Notes: generated from the sequence alone by a model not told the origin. DNA of 64,000 bases from Oribacterium sp. oral taxon 102 (GCF_013394775.1 NZ_JABXYT010000001.1:1564501-1628500), one strand, 5' to 3'; numbered from the stretch's first letter, positions 25,921-35,237 are shown. Translations and numbers: made by a program.

Positions 25921-27366
25921 ATGAACTATGCGATGATCATTTATATCTTATCGTGGGTATTGAAAATCGAAGGAATTGCGATGCTGCTGCCGGCGGGCTG
26001 CGCCCTTCTCTATCGGGAAGGCACGGCGGGGACGCTCATAGTGGTGGCAGCGCTGTCCATCCTGATCGGACAGCTTGCCGGGATGCGGAAGCCGAAGCAA
26101 ACTGCCTTCTATGCGAGAGAGGGCTTCGTAACGGTCGCCGGCTGCTGGGTAGTACTGTCTCTGATCGGTGCGCTGCCCTTCTACCTGACCGGCAGAATTC
26201 CCAGCTATCTGGATGCGCTCTTCGAGATTGTATCCGGCTTCACTACGACCGGCTCCTCCATTCTCGGAGAGGTCGAGTCCCTCGGCAAGGGACTGCTGTT
26301 CTGGCGAAGCTTCTCCCATTGGATCGGAGGGATGGGAGTTCTCGTACTGGTGCTGACTGTGCTTCCGCTCGGCGGCGGCTACAATATGATGATTATGAAG
26401 GCAGAGTCTCCGGGACCGGATGTCTCCAAGATGGTGCCAAGGGTCGCAGATACCGCGAAGGAGCTCTATCGGATCTACTTCGTGCTGACCGTCATTATGG
26501 TACTGAGCTACCTGCTTTCCGGGATGCCGCTCTATGATTCACTTTGTATTGGCTTCGGCACCGCCGGTACCGGAGGCTTTGCGATCCGAAACAACGGCAT
26601 GGCAGACTACAGCATGCTCAGCCAGTTCCTGATCACCGTTTTCATGATCCTGTTCGGCGTGAATTTCAATGTCTTTTACCTCCTGCAGAAGCGGAACTGG
26701 AGAGCGGCGCTTCGCTGTGAGGAGGCGCGCGCCTATCTCCTGATCGTACTGCTGACGACGATTTTTCTGGGTATCAGTGTCTTTTTGCAGATCGGAGGGG
26801 GATTGCTCTATTCCTTTCATCATGCCTTCTTCACGGTAGGCTCCCTGATTACGACGACCGGCTTTTCCACGCTGAACTTCGGACTCTGGACGCAGCCGGC
26901 GCAGATGGTGCTGCTTTTTCTGATGCTTACGGGCGCCTGTGCGGGCTCCACCGGCGGCGGTTTCAAGGTTTCGAGGCTTCTGATCCTCATTAAGGAGATG
27001 GGGAAGGAGCTGCATCTGATCATCCATCCGCAGGCGATCCGGACGATCCGGCTGGAGGGTAAACGCATCGAGCACAGCGTGGTTCGCTCTGTGAACTGCT
27101 ACATGATTCTCTATGTATTTATCTTTATTCTTTCCGTCTTTTTGATTTCCTTCGACGGGGAGGACTTCCTCACCAATTTTTCCGCAGTTGCAGCAACCTT
27201 CAACAATATCGGTCCGGGGCTCGGGCATGTCGACCCGATGGGAAATTTCGGTTTTTATTCCGATCCCTCGAAGCTGATCCTGATCTTCGACATGCTCGCC
27301 GGAAGGCTCGAGATCCTGCCGATGCTGATCCTGTTTTCCCCGAAAACATGGAGAAAAACCAATTAA
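25921..27366 (+). CDS. trkH: Trk potassium transporter membrane subunit TrkH
   Basis: K+-conducting subunit, 481 residues, with ten or so membrane helices and the four selectivity-loop repeats of the family, each with a central Gly: SGFTTTGSSIL near 105, GFGTAGTGGFAIRNNG near 215, TTTGFSTLNFG near 310, FNNIGPGLGHV near 430. Works with TrkA encoded just upstream. A DGE-type loop near FDGEDFLTNF and a highly conserved GACAGSTGGGFKVSR near 340 also support the call. Confidence 0.95.
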   Translation: MNYAMIIYILSWVLKIEGIAMLLPAGCALLYREGTAGTLIVVAALSILIGQLAGMRKPKQTAFYAREGFVTVAGCWVVLSLIGALPFYLTGRIPSYLDALFEIVSGFTTTGSSILGEVESLGKGLLFWRSFSHWIGGMGVLVLVLTVLPLGGGYNMMIMKAESPGPDVSKMVPRVADTAKELYRIYFVLTVIMVLSYLLSGMPLYDSLCIGFGTAGTGGFAIRNNGMADYSMLSQFLITVFMILFGVNFNVFYLLQKRNWRAALRCEEARAYLLIVLLTTIFLGISVFLQIGGGLLYSFHHAFFTVGSLITTTGFSTLNFGLWTQPAQMVLLFLMLTGACAGSTGGGFKVSRLLILIKEMGKELHLIIHPQAIRTIRLEGKRIEHSVVRSVNCYMILYVFIFILSVFLISFDGEDFLTNFSAVAATFNNIGPGLGHVDPMGNFGFYSDPSKLILIFDMLAGRLEILPMLILFSPKTWRKTN

Positions 27367-27440
27367 AGGACTGGCTTGCCTGAACTGTTACCAATGTGTG
27401 ATGCGGAACTGCGATACACAGCCACAAGAAAGGACTAAAT

Positions 27441-28037
27441 ATGACGATGCGAAAGCAAAACCGCATCCGGAGACTGACGCTCACCGGACTCTTCCTCGCA
27501 CTGGGGCTCGTCCTGCCGTTCCTGACCGGGCAAATCCCTCTCGTCGGCAGCATGCTCCTGCCGATGCACCTTCCGGTGTTCCTCTCGGCGCTGCTCTGCG
27601 GCTTCGAGTACGGCGCGCCGATGGCATTTGTCCTGCCGCTCCTTCGTTCCACGCTTTTCGGAATGCCGCCGATGTATCCGACCGCTCTCGCGATGAGCTT
27701 CGAGCTCTGCACCTATGCGCTGGTTTCCGGCTATTTCTATCTCCATTCCAGATGGCAGTGTACGAAGACGCTCTATCGTTCCCTGCTGCTCGCCATGCTT
27801 GCGGGACGACTCGTGTGGGGGCTTGCCCAGTATATCCTGCTGGGGCTGAATGGTAAAGCCTTTACCATGAGTGCGTTTCTCTCCGCCGCCTTCCTGCGGG
27901 CGATTCCGGGCATCCTGATCCAGCTGATTCTGATCCCGGCAATCATGGTCGCCCTGCGCCGTGCGAAGCTTACGCCGCTCTACGCCTTCGGCCATTCCGC
28001 CGGAGAAGGGGAGACTGCCGCAGAGAGAGGGGAGTGA
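27441..28037 (+). CDS. ECF-type transporter substrate-binding (S) component
   Basis: 198-residue membrane protein with about six helices. The conserved N-terminal region TLTGLFLALGLVLPF and the central stretch MLLPMHLPVFLSALLCGFEYG resemble energy-coupling-factor S components for small vitamins. No ECF ATPase or T gene is nearby, so it probably shares a general ECF module encoded elsewhere. The vitamin cannot be identified, and I saw no riboswitch in the 74-bp upstream gap. An AAAGGAC-type site precedes the start. Confidence 0.75.
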   Translation: MTMRKQNRIRRLTLTGLFLALGLVLPFLTGQIPLVGSMLLPMHLPVFLSALLCGFEYGAPMAFVLPLLRSTLFGMPPMYPTALAMSFELCTYALVSGYFYLHSRWQCTKTLYRSLLLAMLAGRLVWGLAQYILLGLNGKAFTMSAFLSAAFLRAIPGILIQLILIPAIMVALRRAKLTPLYAFGHSAGEGETAAERGE

Positions 28038-28088
28038 GAGAGTACCATGTCTTGCCGGCAAAATTACATTATAGGGAGGAAAGCTTGT

Positions 28089-28601
28089 ATGAATTTCACA
28101 GAGCTTGCAGGAAAACGTTATTCCTGCAAAAAGTATGACGGACGCCCGGTGGAGAGAGAGAAGCTTCAGCAGCTTCTCGAGGCCGCGAGACTGGCGCCCA
28201 CCGCGAAGAACCTGCAGGAGCAGCGGATCTACGTTATAGAATCCGAGGAGGGGCTTCGGAAGATCGATGCACTGACGCCGTGCCGTTACGGTGCGTCTAC
28301 CGTGCTCCTGCTCGCCTTTGACCGTAACAATGTTTTTCACTATCCGGGCGGAAAGCGGGATTCCGGCATCGAGGATGCCAGTATCGTCGCCACACATCTG
28401 CTCCTTGCGGCAGCGGATGCGGGACTCGACAGCTGCTGGGTCAATTTCTTCGATCCGGAGAAGGCGGCGGAGCTCTTTGGACTGCCGGAGAACGAGGAGG
28501 TATTGATGCTGCTGGATCTCGGCTATGCGGCAGAGGAAAGCGGACCTTTGCCCAATCACGGAAGCCGTAAGCCGCTTTCCGAAACCGTTCGCTATCTCTA
28601 A
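28089..28601 (+). CDS. Nitroreductase family flavoprotein
   Basis: 170-residue FMN-dependent oxidoreductase. Pattern: RYSCKKYDGRPVEREKLQQLLEA at the start (conserved R-S-x-R/K-x-Y region), then ARLAPTAKNLQEQRI, and a C-terminal SCWVNFFDPEKAAELFGLPENEEV. The physiological electron acceptor is unknown. I use the ATG at 28089, eight bases after AGGGAGGA; the longer frame from 28047 lacks a ribosome site. It converges with the recombinase gene across a perfect palindrome. Confidence 0.85.
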   Translation: MNFTELAGKRYSCKKYDGRPVEREKLQQLLEAARLAPTAKNLQEQRIYVIESEEGLRKIDALTPCRYGASTVLLLAFDRNNVFHYPGGKRDSGIEDASIVATHLLLAAADAGLDSCWVNFFDPEKAAELFGLPENEEVLMLLDLGYAAEESGPLPNHGSRKPLSETVRYL

Positions 28602-28631
28602 GCCTGATACCGCAGTAAAAGAAAAGATGAG

Positions 28632-28667
28632 TGCCGCTGCGTCATAATTAATTATGACGCAGCGGCA
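28632..28667. repeat. Perfect 36-bp palindrome between convergent genes
   Basis: Every base of the 18-bp left half (starting TGCCGCTGCG) is mirrored with no spacer; the centre is ATAATTAATTAT. It lies 30 bp after the nitroreductase stop and 8 bp from the recombinase stop. It can fold as an RNA hairpin in both directions, fitting a bidirectional transcription stop, but no T-run follows on the plus side and the minus-side flank has only a few Ts. Confidence 0.9.
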
Positions 28668-28675
28668 AGGGGGAC

Positions 28676-29749
28676 TCAGTCCTCCCTTAGATGCACCTTA
28701 TTTCTGGCACTTCGCCGACGCTCGTCCTCGAGCGCCGCGTAGTGCTTTTTTGTCGTATTGACATCACTGTGGCCCAGTACGTCGGCGACGAGGTAGATGT
28801 CTCCGGTTTCCCGGTAGAGATTCGTACCATAGGTGCTTCGCAGCTTATGCGGCGTGATATGCTTGAGCGGCGTCACCAGAGAAGCATACTTCTTCACCAT
28901 TTTCTCCACAGTACGAACATTCATTCGCTTATTCTGGAGAGAGAGAAAGAGCGCATCCTCCGATCCGGAACTGGCAGCCTTATGCCGCCGTTCCTCCATA
29001 TAGGCCAGCAAAATCTGCTCAACCTCATCACTGAAATACACCGTAACCTCTTTGCCGCCTTTCCGATGGATACGGATGCCGTCATTGTTAAAGTCTACAT
29101 CCTGTATGTTCAGACCGACGCATTCCGAGACACGGATGCCGGTTCCCAGCATCAGATTCATCATCGCCGAGTCCCGCAGCGCCGTTTTCTCATGGAATTT
29201 CTGCTGCTGCATCGTCAGCTTCGTACCGTTTTCTACTTCGTCCAGAAAATCTGCCACCTCATTGCCGTCCAGCCGGACAATATCCTGTTCCCGCAGCTTC
29301 GGCAGGGAGAGAAGAGCGGCAGGATTTTTCCTGACCAGCTGATCCCGGTAGAGATAATTATAGAAGCTTTTCAGAGAAGAGATTTTTCGCTTGATGCTTT
29401 TCGGTTGATTCAGCACATCCTCCTGAATCTCCTTGCCATCCAGTATTTTCTTTCGTGTACGATATTTCAGGTATTCCATATAATTTTCCAGATCCAGCAC
29501 CTCGATCTGTTCCAGATCTCCGAGGAGGATCTCTGTAACAGCGGAATATTTCCTGAAATATGGAACCTCCTCCAGAAGAAAGCGAAAGAATACCTTCAGG
29601 TCATAGGCATAGGCAATCCTCGTGCGGCTCTGTGTCCGCGGCTCGATCCCTCGGAAGAAAGTCTGACAGAATGCGGGAAGTTCCCGCTGCATGCTGCGAA
29701 GCCGGAGCGTGTTGTCCTTATCCAGTTTTTCATGGTATTTAAGCGGCAT
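28676..29749 (-). CDS. Tyrosine recombinase/integrase (XerC/D-like)
   Basis: 357-residue site-specific recombinase. The N-terminal core-binding domain covers about residues 25-140 and the catalytic domain 160-345. Catalytic residues are all present: R206 (TGIRVSE), K in HRKGGKE near 230, H301-x-x-R304 (PHKLRSTYG), H327 (LGHSD) and Y337 (KKHYAAL). It is about 50 residues longer than XerC/XerD, with a long N-terminus. No phage or transposon genes flank it, and the operon position suggests a resident chromosomal recombinase. A striking inverted repeat lies 20 bp upstream of its start. Confidence 0.9.
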   Translation of the reverse strand: MPLKYHEKLDKDNTLRLRSMQRELPAFCQTFFRGIEPRTQSRTRIAYAYDLKVFFRFLLEEVPYFRKYSAVTEILLGDLEQIEVLDLENYMEYLKYRTRKKILDGKEIQEDVLNQPKSIKRKISSLKSFYNYLYRDQLVRKNPAALLSLPKLREQDIVRLDGNEVADFLDEVENGTKLTMQQQKFHEKTALRDSAMMNLMLGTGIRVSECVGLNIQDVDFNNDGIRIHRKGGKEVTVYFSDEVEQILLAYMEERRHKAASSGSEDALFLSLQNKRMNVRTVEKMVKKYASLVTPLKHITPHKLRSTYGTNLYRETGDIYLVADVLGHSDVNTTKKHYAALEDERRRSARNKVHLRED

Positions 29750-29768
29750 TCTCAGCTTCCTTTCCTTA

Positions 29769-29806
29769 ATATCTATTCGCTAAACTCTTGTTTAGCGAAT
29801 AGATAT
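29769..29806. repeat. 17-bp-arm perfect inverted repeat upstream of the recombinase gene
   Basis: Left arm 29769-29785 (contains ATTCGCTAAAC) and right arm 29790-29806 are exact reverse complements around a TCTT centre. It lies between the FAD-protein stop and the recombinase ribosome site (AAGGAAAGG on the minus strand). Possible roles: recombinase core site, a LexA-like operator (AAAC-N4-GTTT resembles the Gram-positive GAAC-N4-GTTC box with one change per half), or a leader hairpin. On the minus strand no T-run follows, so a plain terminator is less likely. Confidence 0.9.
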
Positions 29807-29829
29807 ATTTCTTTTATTTACATCAGTAC

Positions 29830-31539
29830 TTACGATTGGTATTGCCGAATGATCGCCTCTGCGACCCTCATCCCATCCATTGCCGCACTGGTGATGCCTC
29901 CGGCATAGCCAGCCCCCTCTCCGCAGGGATAAATATTCCGGATGCTTCCGCGAAAGGTCTCGTCCCGCGGGATGCGAACCGGCGAGGAGGTTCTCGCCTC
30001 GATTCCTGCAAGGATCACATCTGCTCTGGAAAAGCCGGGAATCATATGGGAGAAGTGCTCCATTCCCTCCACCAGAGAACGGTTAACATCATTCAGAGAG
30101 ACATAGGGAGAACCCTTCTCAAAGCAAAAGAGCTTCGTGAGATCCGCCTCCGCTGCTGCACCGCGAAACAGCGGACGAACCGGCTCTTCAATCGGCTCTC
30201 CCGCACCACGCTCCCGCATACACTCTGCTGCATCTTTCGGAGCCCGCATCCCATTTTTGACCTGCATATGCTCTCCCAGTACTACCGCACGGAAATCCCC
30301 GTAGCGCTCGATCGGAATTTTCCCCTTCCCGAGCTGATAAGCGCGCGTCTCCAGCTCTCTTTGCAGTCGGATACCGTTCAGCGGATTCTTTTCTCCCAGA
30401 TAATCGGTCTTCCGGACAGAAATAATGATCGCCGCGTTCGCATTCTCGCTGTCCCGTCCGGAATAGCTCATGCCATTCACGCAGAGACAGCCCTCCTCCG
30501 AGGAGGAATTTACGACATAGCCGCCCGGACACATACAGAAGCTGTAGACGCCTCTCCCGCTCTCCGCCGTATGCGTGAGCTTGTAGGCCGCAGCGCCGAG
30601 CAGACGTCTCGTCTCCGAATCACAGTCCCCATACAGCGCGCGGTCAATCATGCGCTGCGGATGCTGCACGCGAAATCCCATCGCGAAGTCCTTCGCCTCC
30701 ATCCGCAGGCCGGCAGCGTAGAGCTCCTCATAGCTGTCCCGGCTGCTATGTCCGATCGCGAGGACGATCGGATAGCTCTCGTCCCCCTGATAGCGGTACT
30801 TCGTCCGAAAATGGATTTCTCCCCCAAGATGGAGAATCTCCTCCCGAAAGCTCCGTACGATCTCTACGAGACGGTCTGTCCCGATATGCGGCTTCGCATC
30901 GATCAGGATATCCTCCTCCGCGCCATGCCGGACAAATTCGCGGAGCACGAAGCGCCCTCTCCCGTCCTTGTCCTTAACGAGCGTATTCAGCTTGCCGTCA
31001 GAGAAGGTTCCCGCACCTCCCTCTCCGAACTGCGGATTGGAGTCCGGATGCAGCGTTCCCTGCTCCCAAAGCGCCTCCACCCGCTGCACCCGCGCCTCTA
31101 CCGCCTCTCCCCGCTCGAGGATGATCGGGCGGAGCCCGGCACGCGCGAGCAGAAGTCCTGCGAACATCCCCGCGGGTCCGAATCCGACGATACGCGGGCG
31201 GTGCTCTTCTATGGAAAAGTACGCTTCTCCCGGCATCCCTTCTATCCTCTCCGGAAGGGTCGGGATATGATATTCCACCGGTATGAAGCAGGAAATATCA
31301 TGATTTTTCAGCTTCCTGACCAGCGCTGCCTCATCCCTGCCCGGAAGCGATACGGAGACAGTATAGGAAAAGAACAGCTCCGGACGATGTCTCGCGTCAA
31401 TGGAACGCCGGAGAATCTCTATTCTCGCAGGCTTCGTCTCCGGAACCCGGAGCAGCGCCGCGCACTTCCTGCGGAGCAGCTCTTCTATCTTTGTCTCCTC
31501 TGTATTGACAGGAAGCCGGAGCTGATTGATCCGTATCAT
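29830..31539 (-). CDS. FAD-dependent oxidoreductase (COG2509-type)
   Basis: 569-residue flavoprotein of the uncharacterised large FAD-dependent dehydrogenase family. An N-terminal region (IRINQLRLPVNTEETKIEELL) precedes the dinucleotide-binding motif IVGFGPAGMFAGLLLARAG near residue 115. EGGAGTFSDGKLNTLVKD near 170 and the closing PCGEGAGYAGGITSAAMDGM are family landmarks. The substrate is unknown. Its start overlaps the preceding metallohydrolase stop by four bases (ATGA). Confidence 0.88.
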   Translation of the reverse strand: MIRINQLRLPVNTEETKIEELLRRKCAALLRVPETKPARIEILRRSIDARHRPELFFSYTVSVSLPGRDEAALVRKLKNHDISCFIPVEYHIPTLPERIEGMPGEAYFSIEEHRPRIVGFGPAGMFAGLLLARAGLRPIILERGEAVEARVQRVEALWEQGTLHPDSNPQFGEGGAGTFSDGKLNTLVKDKDGRGRFVLREFVRHGAEEDILIDAKPHIGTDRLVEIVRSFREEILHLGGEIHFRTKYRYQGDESYPIVLAIGHSSRDSYEELYAAGLRMEAKDFAMGFRVQHPQRMIDRALYGDCDSETRRLLGAAAYKLTHTAESGRGVYSFCMCPGGYVVNSSSEEGCLCVNGMSYSGRDSENANAAIIISVRKTDYLGEKNPLNGIRLQRELETRAYQLGKGKIPIERYGDFRAVVLGEHMQVKNGMRAPKDAAECMRERGAGEPIEEPVRPLFRGAAAEADLTKLFCFEKGSPYVSLNDVNRSLVEGMEHFSHMIPGFSRADVILAGIEARTSSPVRIPRDETFRGSIRNIYPCGEGAGYAGGITSAAMDGMRVAEAIIRQYQS

Positions 31540-32180
31540 AATGCGCTCCCTTTTTCAATATTCCGCGGGACGAGCACGATCGTGTCAGCGGAATAGGTCT
31601 CCGTCGTTTCCAGACTGCTTTCCCCTGTATAGAGCCAATGCTTCCGCAATGCGAGGAAGGGCGAAAGCACCGCGATCTCCGCATAGCCGAAATGAAGCGT
31701 CTCATCTCGGAAATGCATCGGGACGGCAAGCCTCGGCTTGATCTGCTCCAGCAGTATAGCCGCCTCCGCTGCGTCGATCGTATAGCAGCCGCCGACCGGG
31801 ACCAACACGACGTCCAGTCCGCGAAGCTTCTCGAGCTGCTCCGGCTCCGGCAGACAGCCGAGATCCCCAAGATGCGCGATCCGGCTCTCTCCATCGGACA
31901 GAATCGTAATGCGGTTTCTCCCCCGTTTCGCTCCCTGACAGTCGTCGTGAAAGCTGTCCAACGTTTCGATTCGGAAAGGATTTGCGCCCTCTGCAGGAAG
32001 CAGTCTCACCGATTCTCTCGCATTGTGATCTCTGTGCTCGTGACTGCACAGCAGCATATTCGCCGTCTCCTCTACGGGCCTATAGCCCGGAACGGCGCCT
32101 GCCTCATAAGGGTCTAAAATGAGACTGCAGCCTCCGCTCTCGATCCGAAAGCAGGAATGTCCGATCCAGCTCAGCTTCAT
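31536..32180 (-). CDS. Metallo-beta-lactamase-fold hydrolase (UPF0173-like)
   Basis: 214-residue protein beginning MKLSWIGHSCFRIES. Metal ligands appear as SHEHRDHN near residue 47, which is the H-x-H-x-D-H form, then HLGDLG near 104 and VPMHFRD near 152. This matches small metal-dependent hydrolases of the YtkL/UPF0173 type; the substrate is not known. It lies in the minus-strand operon between the two flavoproteins. Confidence 0.85.
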   Translation of the reverse strand: MKLSWIGHSCFRIESGGCSLILDPYEAGAVPGYRPVEETANMLLCSHEHRDHNARESVRLLPAEGANPFRIETLDSFHDDCQGAKRGRNRITILSDGESRIAHLGDLGCLPEPEQLEKLRGLDVVLVPVGGCYTIDAAEAAILLEQIKPRLAVPMHFRDETLHFGYAEIAVLSPFLALRKHWLYTGESSLETTETYSADTIVLVPRNIEKGSAL

Positions 32181-32245
32181 TCGTCGCTCCTTTCTTTACA
32201 GAGCCGCATGGCTTCCCCCGATCAGAGAACGAGGAAAGCTGCCTG

Positions 32246-33574
32246 CTAAAGCATTTGACTATCTGGCTTCTTCTGCCGCACTTTTCCTGTCCTGCATCGG
32301 AGAGCCGCCGCAGCAGCTCTTCCGGCGACAGCTCCGCTTGCCCAGGCGAATTGCAGATTGTAGCCGCCGCAGATTCCGTCCACATCCAGCAGCTCCCCCG
32401 CAAAATAGAGCCCCGGATTGATCCGGCTCTCCAGCGTCTTTGCATCCAGCTCGGAGGTATCGACGCCGCCCGCCGCGCACTGCGCATTTTCGAAGGGATT
32501 CGCTGCGATGACCTCGGCAGAATAGGCGGAAATCTCTTCCGCGAGCCGCCGGAGCGTCTCCTCGCGCAGTGCGGAAACCGCTTCGGAGAGCGGCACACCG
32601 GAGCGCTTCAGGAGAACCGAAGCGAGCTTCTGATTCAGCAGTCCCTCCAGAAAGCTGTCTGCCGTCCGATAGAAAAGCATTTCCTTTCGCTCCCGAAGGT
32701 AGAGAAGCAGCGCTTCCCCCGAAAGCTCGGGCAGAAAATTGATCGTGACAGAGACTTTTTTTTGCTCCAGCAGTCCGTAAGCGGCGAGTCTGCTGAACTG
32801 AAAAACCGGAATTCCCGAGATCCCGTAATCAGTAAGCTGCAGCTCGCCGCGCTCCCGATACGCCTCTTCTCTATCGATCCGAAGTGTAAGGAGCGCATCC
32901 GTGCGGACGCCTGCCATTTCCTTATATTGCCTTCCGGCGCAGCGGAGTCCGACGAGACTCGGAACCACCGGGATCAGACTGTGTCCCAGCTGCCGGGCAA
33001 GCGTATAGCCGCTGCCGTCCGAGCCGGTAACAGGGAAGGCTCTGGAACCCGCGGCAAGAAGCACGGCATCCCCACGGAAGCCGCCCTGTGAGGATCGGAG
33101 CCGGAAGCCCCTCCCCTCTCTCTGTATCCGCTCCACGAGGCAGTCACAGATCACTCGAACCGAGAGCTGCGAAAGCGCCTGACGCAGGGCATTCACGAGG
33201 GAACTCGCCTGATCGGAATGCGGGTAAACATAGCTCCCTCGGTATCTGGGGTAGATCCCCAGCTCCCGGAAGAAACGGATGCTGTCCTCCGGCGAAAAGC
33301 GCCGAAGCAGCTGCCATGGAAAGGAAGCGTTGGCGCTCCGGAAGCATTCCTCCCGGAAGTCCGTATTGGTGAAGTTGCAGCGGCCGCTGCCGGTCTGCGC
33401 AAGTTTTTTTCCGAGCCGCGCATTCCGTTCGAGTATCGTTACCGAAGCGCCCGCCCGCGCCGCGCAGACTGCCGCCATCATCCCCGCAGCACCGCCGCCG
33501 ACGATGATAAGCTGCCCGGCGGTCTCCGGCTGTTTCCTCTGCCTGCTTCGTTTCTTCGTTTCTGGGCTTTCCAA
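32246..33574 (-). CDS. HI0933-family FAD-dependent oxidoreductase
   Basis: NAD(P)/FAD-dependent protein of the HI0933/YhiN family, about 442 residues. The dinucleotide motif IIVGGGAAGMMAAVCAARAG is near residue 25, followed by RNARLGKKLAQTGSGRCNFTNTD, diagnostic for the family, and closes with GELLDVDGICGGYNLQFAW. There is no ATG before the FAD motif. I chose TTG at 33574 because AAAGGAG lies eight bases upstream; another TTG at 33604 lies inside the preceding gene. The function is unassigned. It is 16 bp downstream of the flippase gene. Confidence 0.85.
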   Translation of the reverse strand: MESPETKKRSRQRKQPETAGQLIIVGGGAAGMMAAVCAARAGASVTILERNARLGKKLAQTGSGRCNFTNTDFREECFRSANASFPWQLLRRFSPEDSIRFFRELGIYPRYRGSYVYPHSDQASSLVNALRQALSQLSVRVICDCLVERIQREGRGFRLRSSQGGFRGDAVLLAAGSRAFPVTGSDGSGYTLARQLGHSLIPVVPSLVGLRCAGRQYKEMAGVRTDALLTLRIDREEAYRERGELQLTDYGISGIPVFQFSRLAAYGLLEQKKVSVTINFLPELSGEALLLYLRERKEMLFYRTADSFLEGLLNQKLASVLLKRSGVPLSEAVSALREETLRRLAEEISAYSAEVIAANPFENAQCAAGGVDTSELDAKTLESRINPGLYFAGELLDVDGICGGYNLQFAWASGAVAGRAAAAALRCRTGKVRQKKPDSQML

Positions 33575-33590
33575 GGCGCAAGCTCCTTTC

Positions 33591-35237
33591 CTATGTCCGT
33601 ACAAAGCGCTTCAGCCGCCCGCCCATCGGCATATTGTCCAGATCCTCCGAGGTGAAGGCACGGAGGCGGAGCAGAACCGCAAAATACACCAGCACTGCGA
33701 GCAGAACCGCCGGAATCAGCGAGACGGCGCTCCCGAGCCGCCCCGCCGCTCTTCCTCCGAGCAGAATGGCGATCCCCTTATAGGCCGTAAATGCCGCCCC
33801 TCCCATCAGCAGACTCGCCGTAAGCGGATAGAGGAAGGTCTTGACCATCTCCTGCCGATAGCGGACATGCCGGTGAATCGATGCCTGATTGAGCAGGCAC
33901 ATCAGCAGCGCGAAAATGATATTGGAAAGCACGACCGCATAAATCCCCATTCCGGTGAAAAGCAGGAGCGGCAGCACGAGTACATGCAGAAGCAGCGCGA
34001 GCAGCGCGTTCCGGAGGGGAAGCTGCAAATGTCCGAGCCCCTGCAGGATCGCATTGCTGATGGTTGACAGCGAATAGAAAAGCACTGCGAGCGTCCCCAC
34101 ACGCGTGAGACGGATCAGCAGTTCGACGCTCTTCCCGGGAAAGAGCATCCTGCAGATCGGCGCCGCCAGCACACAGAGTCCTACTGTAGAAGGGAGCGCG
34201 ATCAGCATCGTGAAACGGATACTGTAGCGCACCCGACTCACCGTATCTCTCCGGCTATGCTCCTCTACGGCGCGGGTCAGGCTCGGAATCAGAGAGGATG
34301 ACAGTGCATTGGCGAGCGCAACCGGAATATTGAAGAGGATATGATACTCTCCGAAGACGCCCCACTGTGACACGATCTGCTGCGCCTGCCCCAGTCTCGT
34401 CATGATATTGCCGAAGAGATAATCGTCAATAACGGCAGAAATGTTGTATACCGTACTGGACAGCAGGATCGGCAGCATGGTCGCACCCAGCACGAAGCTG
34501 ATCGATCCGTAGCTGTCCGCCCTGCCCGCGTCTCTCCGTACCTTCCGACGAAAATACCGGCGCTGGGAAAGGTAGAGAAAAATAAAAAAAAGGAATGCGG
34601 CAAACGCCCCCGCGCCGGTGCCGAGGGCGCCGCCGGCGGCACCAAAGGCGTAGCTGTATTCCGTATCCGAATAGAGCAGATTCGCCGTCTCTCCCCTGTG
34701 GAACAGGATTCCCGCTGCCAGCACGGAAATGACCGCGTTCAATATCTGCTCCAGAATCTGGGAAAGTGCAGTGGGAACCATGTTCCCGCTCCCCTGGAAG
34801 TAGCCGCGGAGAATGCCGAGATACGCCATGATCCAGACCGTCGGCGCAAGCGCACGGAGCACGAAGGAGCAATAGGGCTTCCGCAGAAGCTCCGCGATGC
34901 GATCCGCGCCGAACCAGAGCAGCGCACACATCAGCGCGCCAACCAGCGTCGCGTAGAGAAAGGCAGTCTGCAAGAGCCGCTCCGTATTCCGGTACCGTCC
35001 CCTCGCACGGTTCCCCGACACGATTCGTGAGATCGCGGTCGGCATGGAGTAGCTGGACAGGATCAGCAGCAGGGAATAAATCGAAAAGGCGCTGGTGTAA
35101 TAGCCATTGCCCTCCGTCCCGATGATCGCCGTCAGCGGAACACGATAGATCATCCCGATCATGCGGACGAGAATACCGGCAGCGGCGAGCAGCGAACCCT
35201 GTACGATGAAATTGCTTCTGCGTTTTCCGGTGCTCAT
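33591..35237 (-). CDS. Polysaccharide/lipid flippase of the MOP superfamily (SpoVB/MurJ-like)
   Basis: 548-residue membrane protein with about fourteen helices. The N-terminus IVQGSLLAAAGILVRMIGMIYRVPLTAIIG, the segment GNGYYTSAFSIYSLLLILSSYSMPTAISRIVS and GILRGYFQGSGNMVPTALSQILEQ near 160 match SpoVB/YtgP-type flippases, which export lipid-linked wall precursors or polysaccharide units. Whether it is the main MurJ-like lipid II flippase or a sporulation or capsule paralog cannot be decided. Its start overlaps the ybeY stop by four bases. Confidence 0.88.
   Translation of the reverse strand: MSTGKRRSNFIVQGSLLAAAGILVRMIGMIYRVPLTAIIGTEGNGYYTSAFSIYSLLLILSSYSMPTAISRIVSGNRARGRYRNTERLLQTAFLYATLVGALMCALLWFGADRIAELLRKPYCSFVLRALAPTVWIMAYLGILRGYFQGSGNMVPTALSQILEQILNAVISVLAAGILFHRGETANLLYSDTEYSYAFGAAGGALGTGAGAFAAFLFFIFLYLSQRRYFRRKVRRDAGRADSYGSISFVLGATMLPILLSSTVYNISAVIDDYLFGNIMTRLGQAQQIVSQWGVFGEYHILFNIPVALANALSSSLIPSLTRAVEEHSRRDTVSRVRYSIRFTMLIALPSTVGLCVLAAPICRMLFPGKSVELLIRLTRVGTLAVLFYSLSTISNAILQGLGHLQLPLRNALLALLLHVLVLPLLLFTGMGIYAVVLSNIIFALLMCLLNQASIHRHVRYRQEMVKTFLYPLTASLLMGGAAFTAYKGIAILLGGRAAGRLGSAVSLIPAVLLAVLVYFAVLLRLRAFTSEDLDNMPMGGRLKRFVRT

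Noticed and set aside
28676..29749. Prophage or integrative element marked by the recombinase
   Set aside because: Neighbours are ordinary metabolic genes, no att-like direct repeats, phage or transfer genes were found, and base composition is unchanged.
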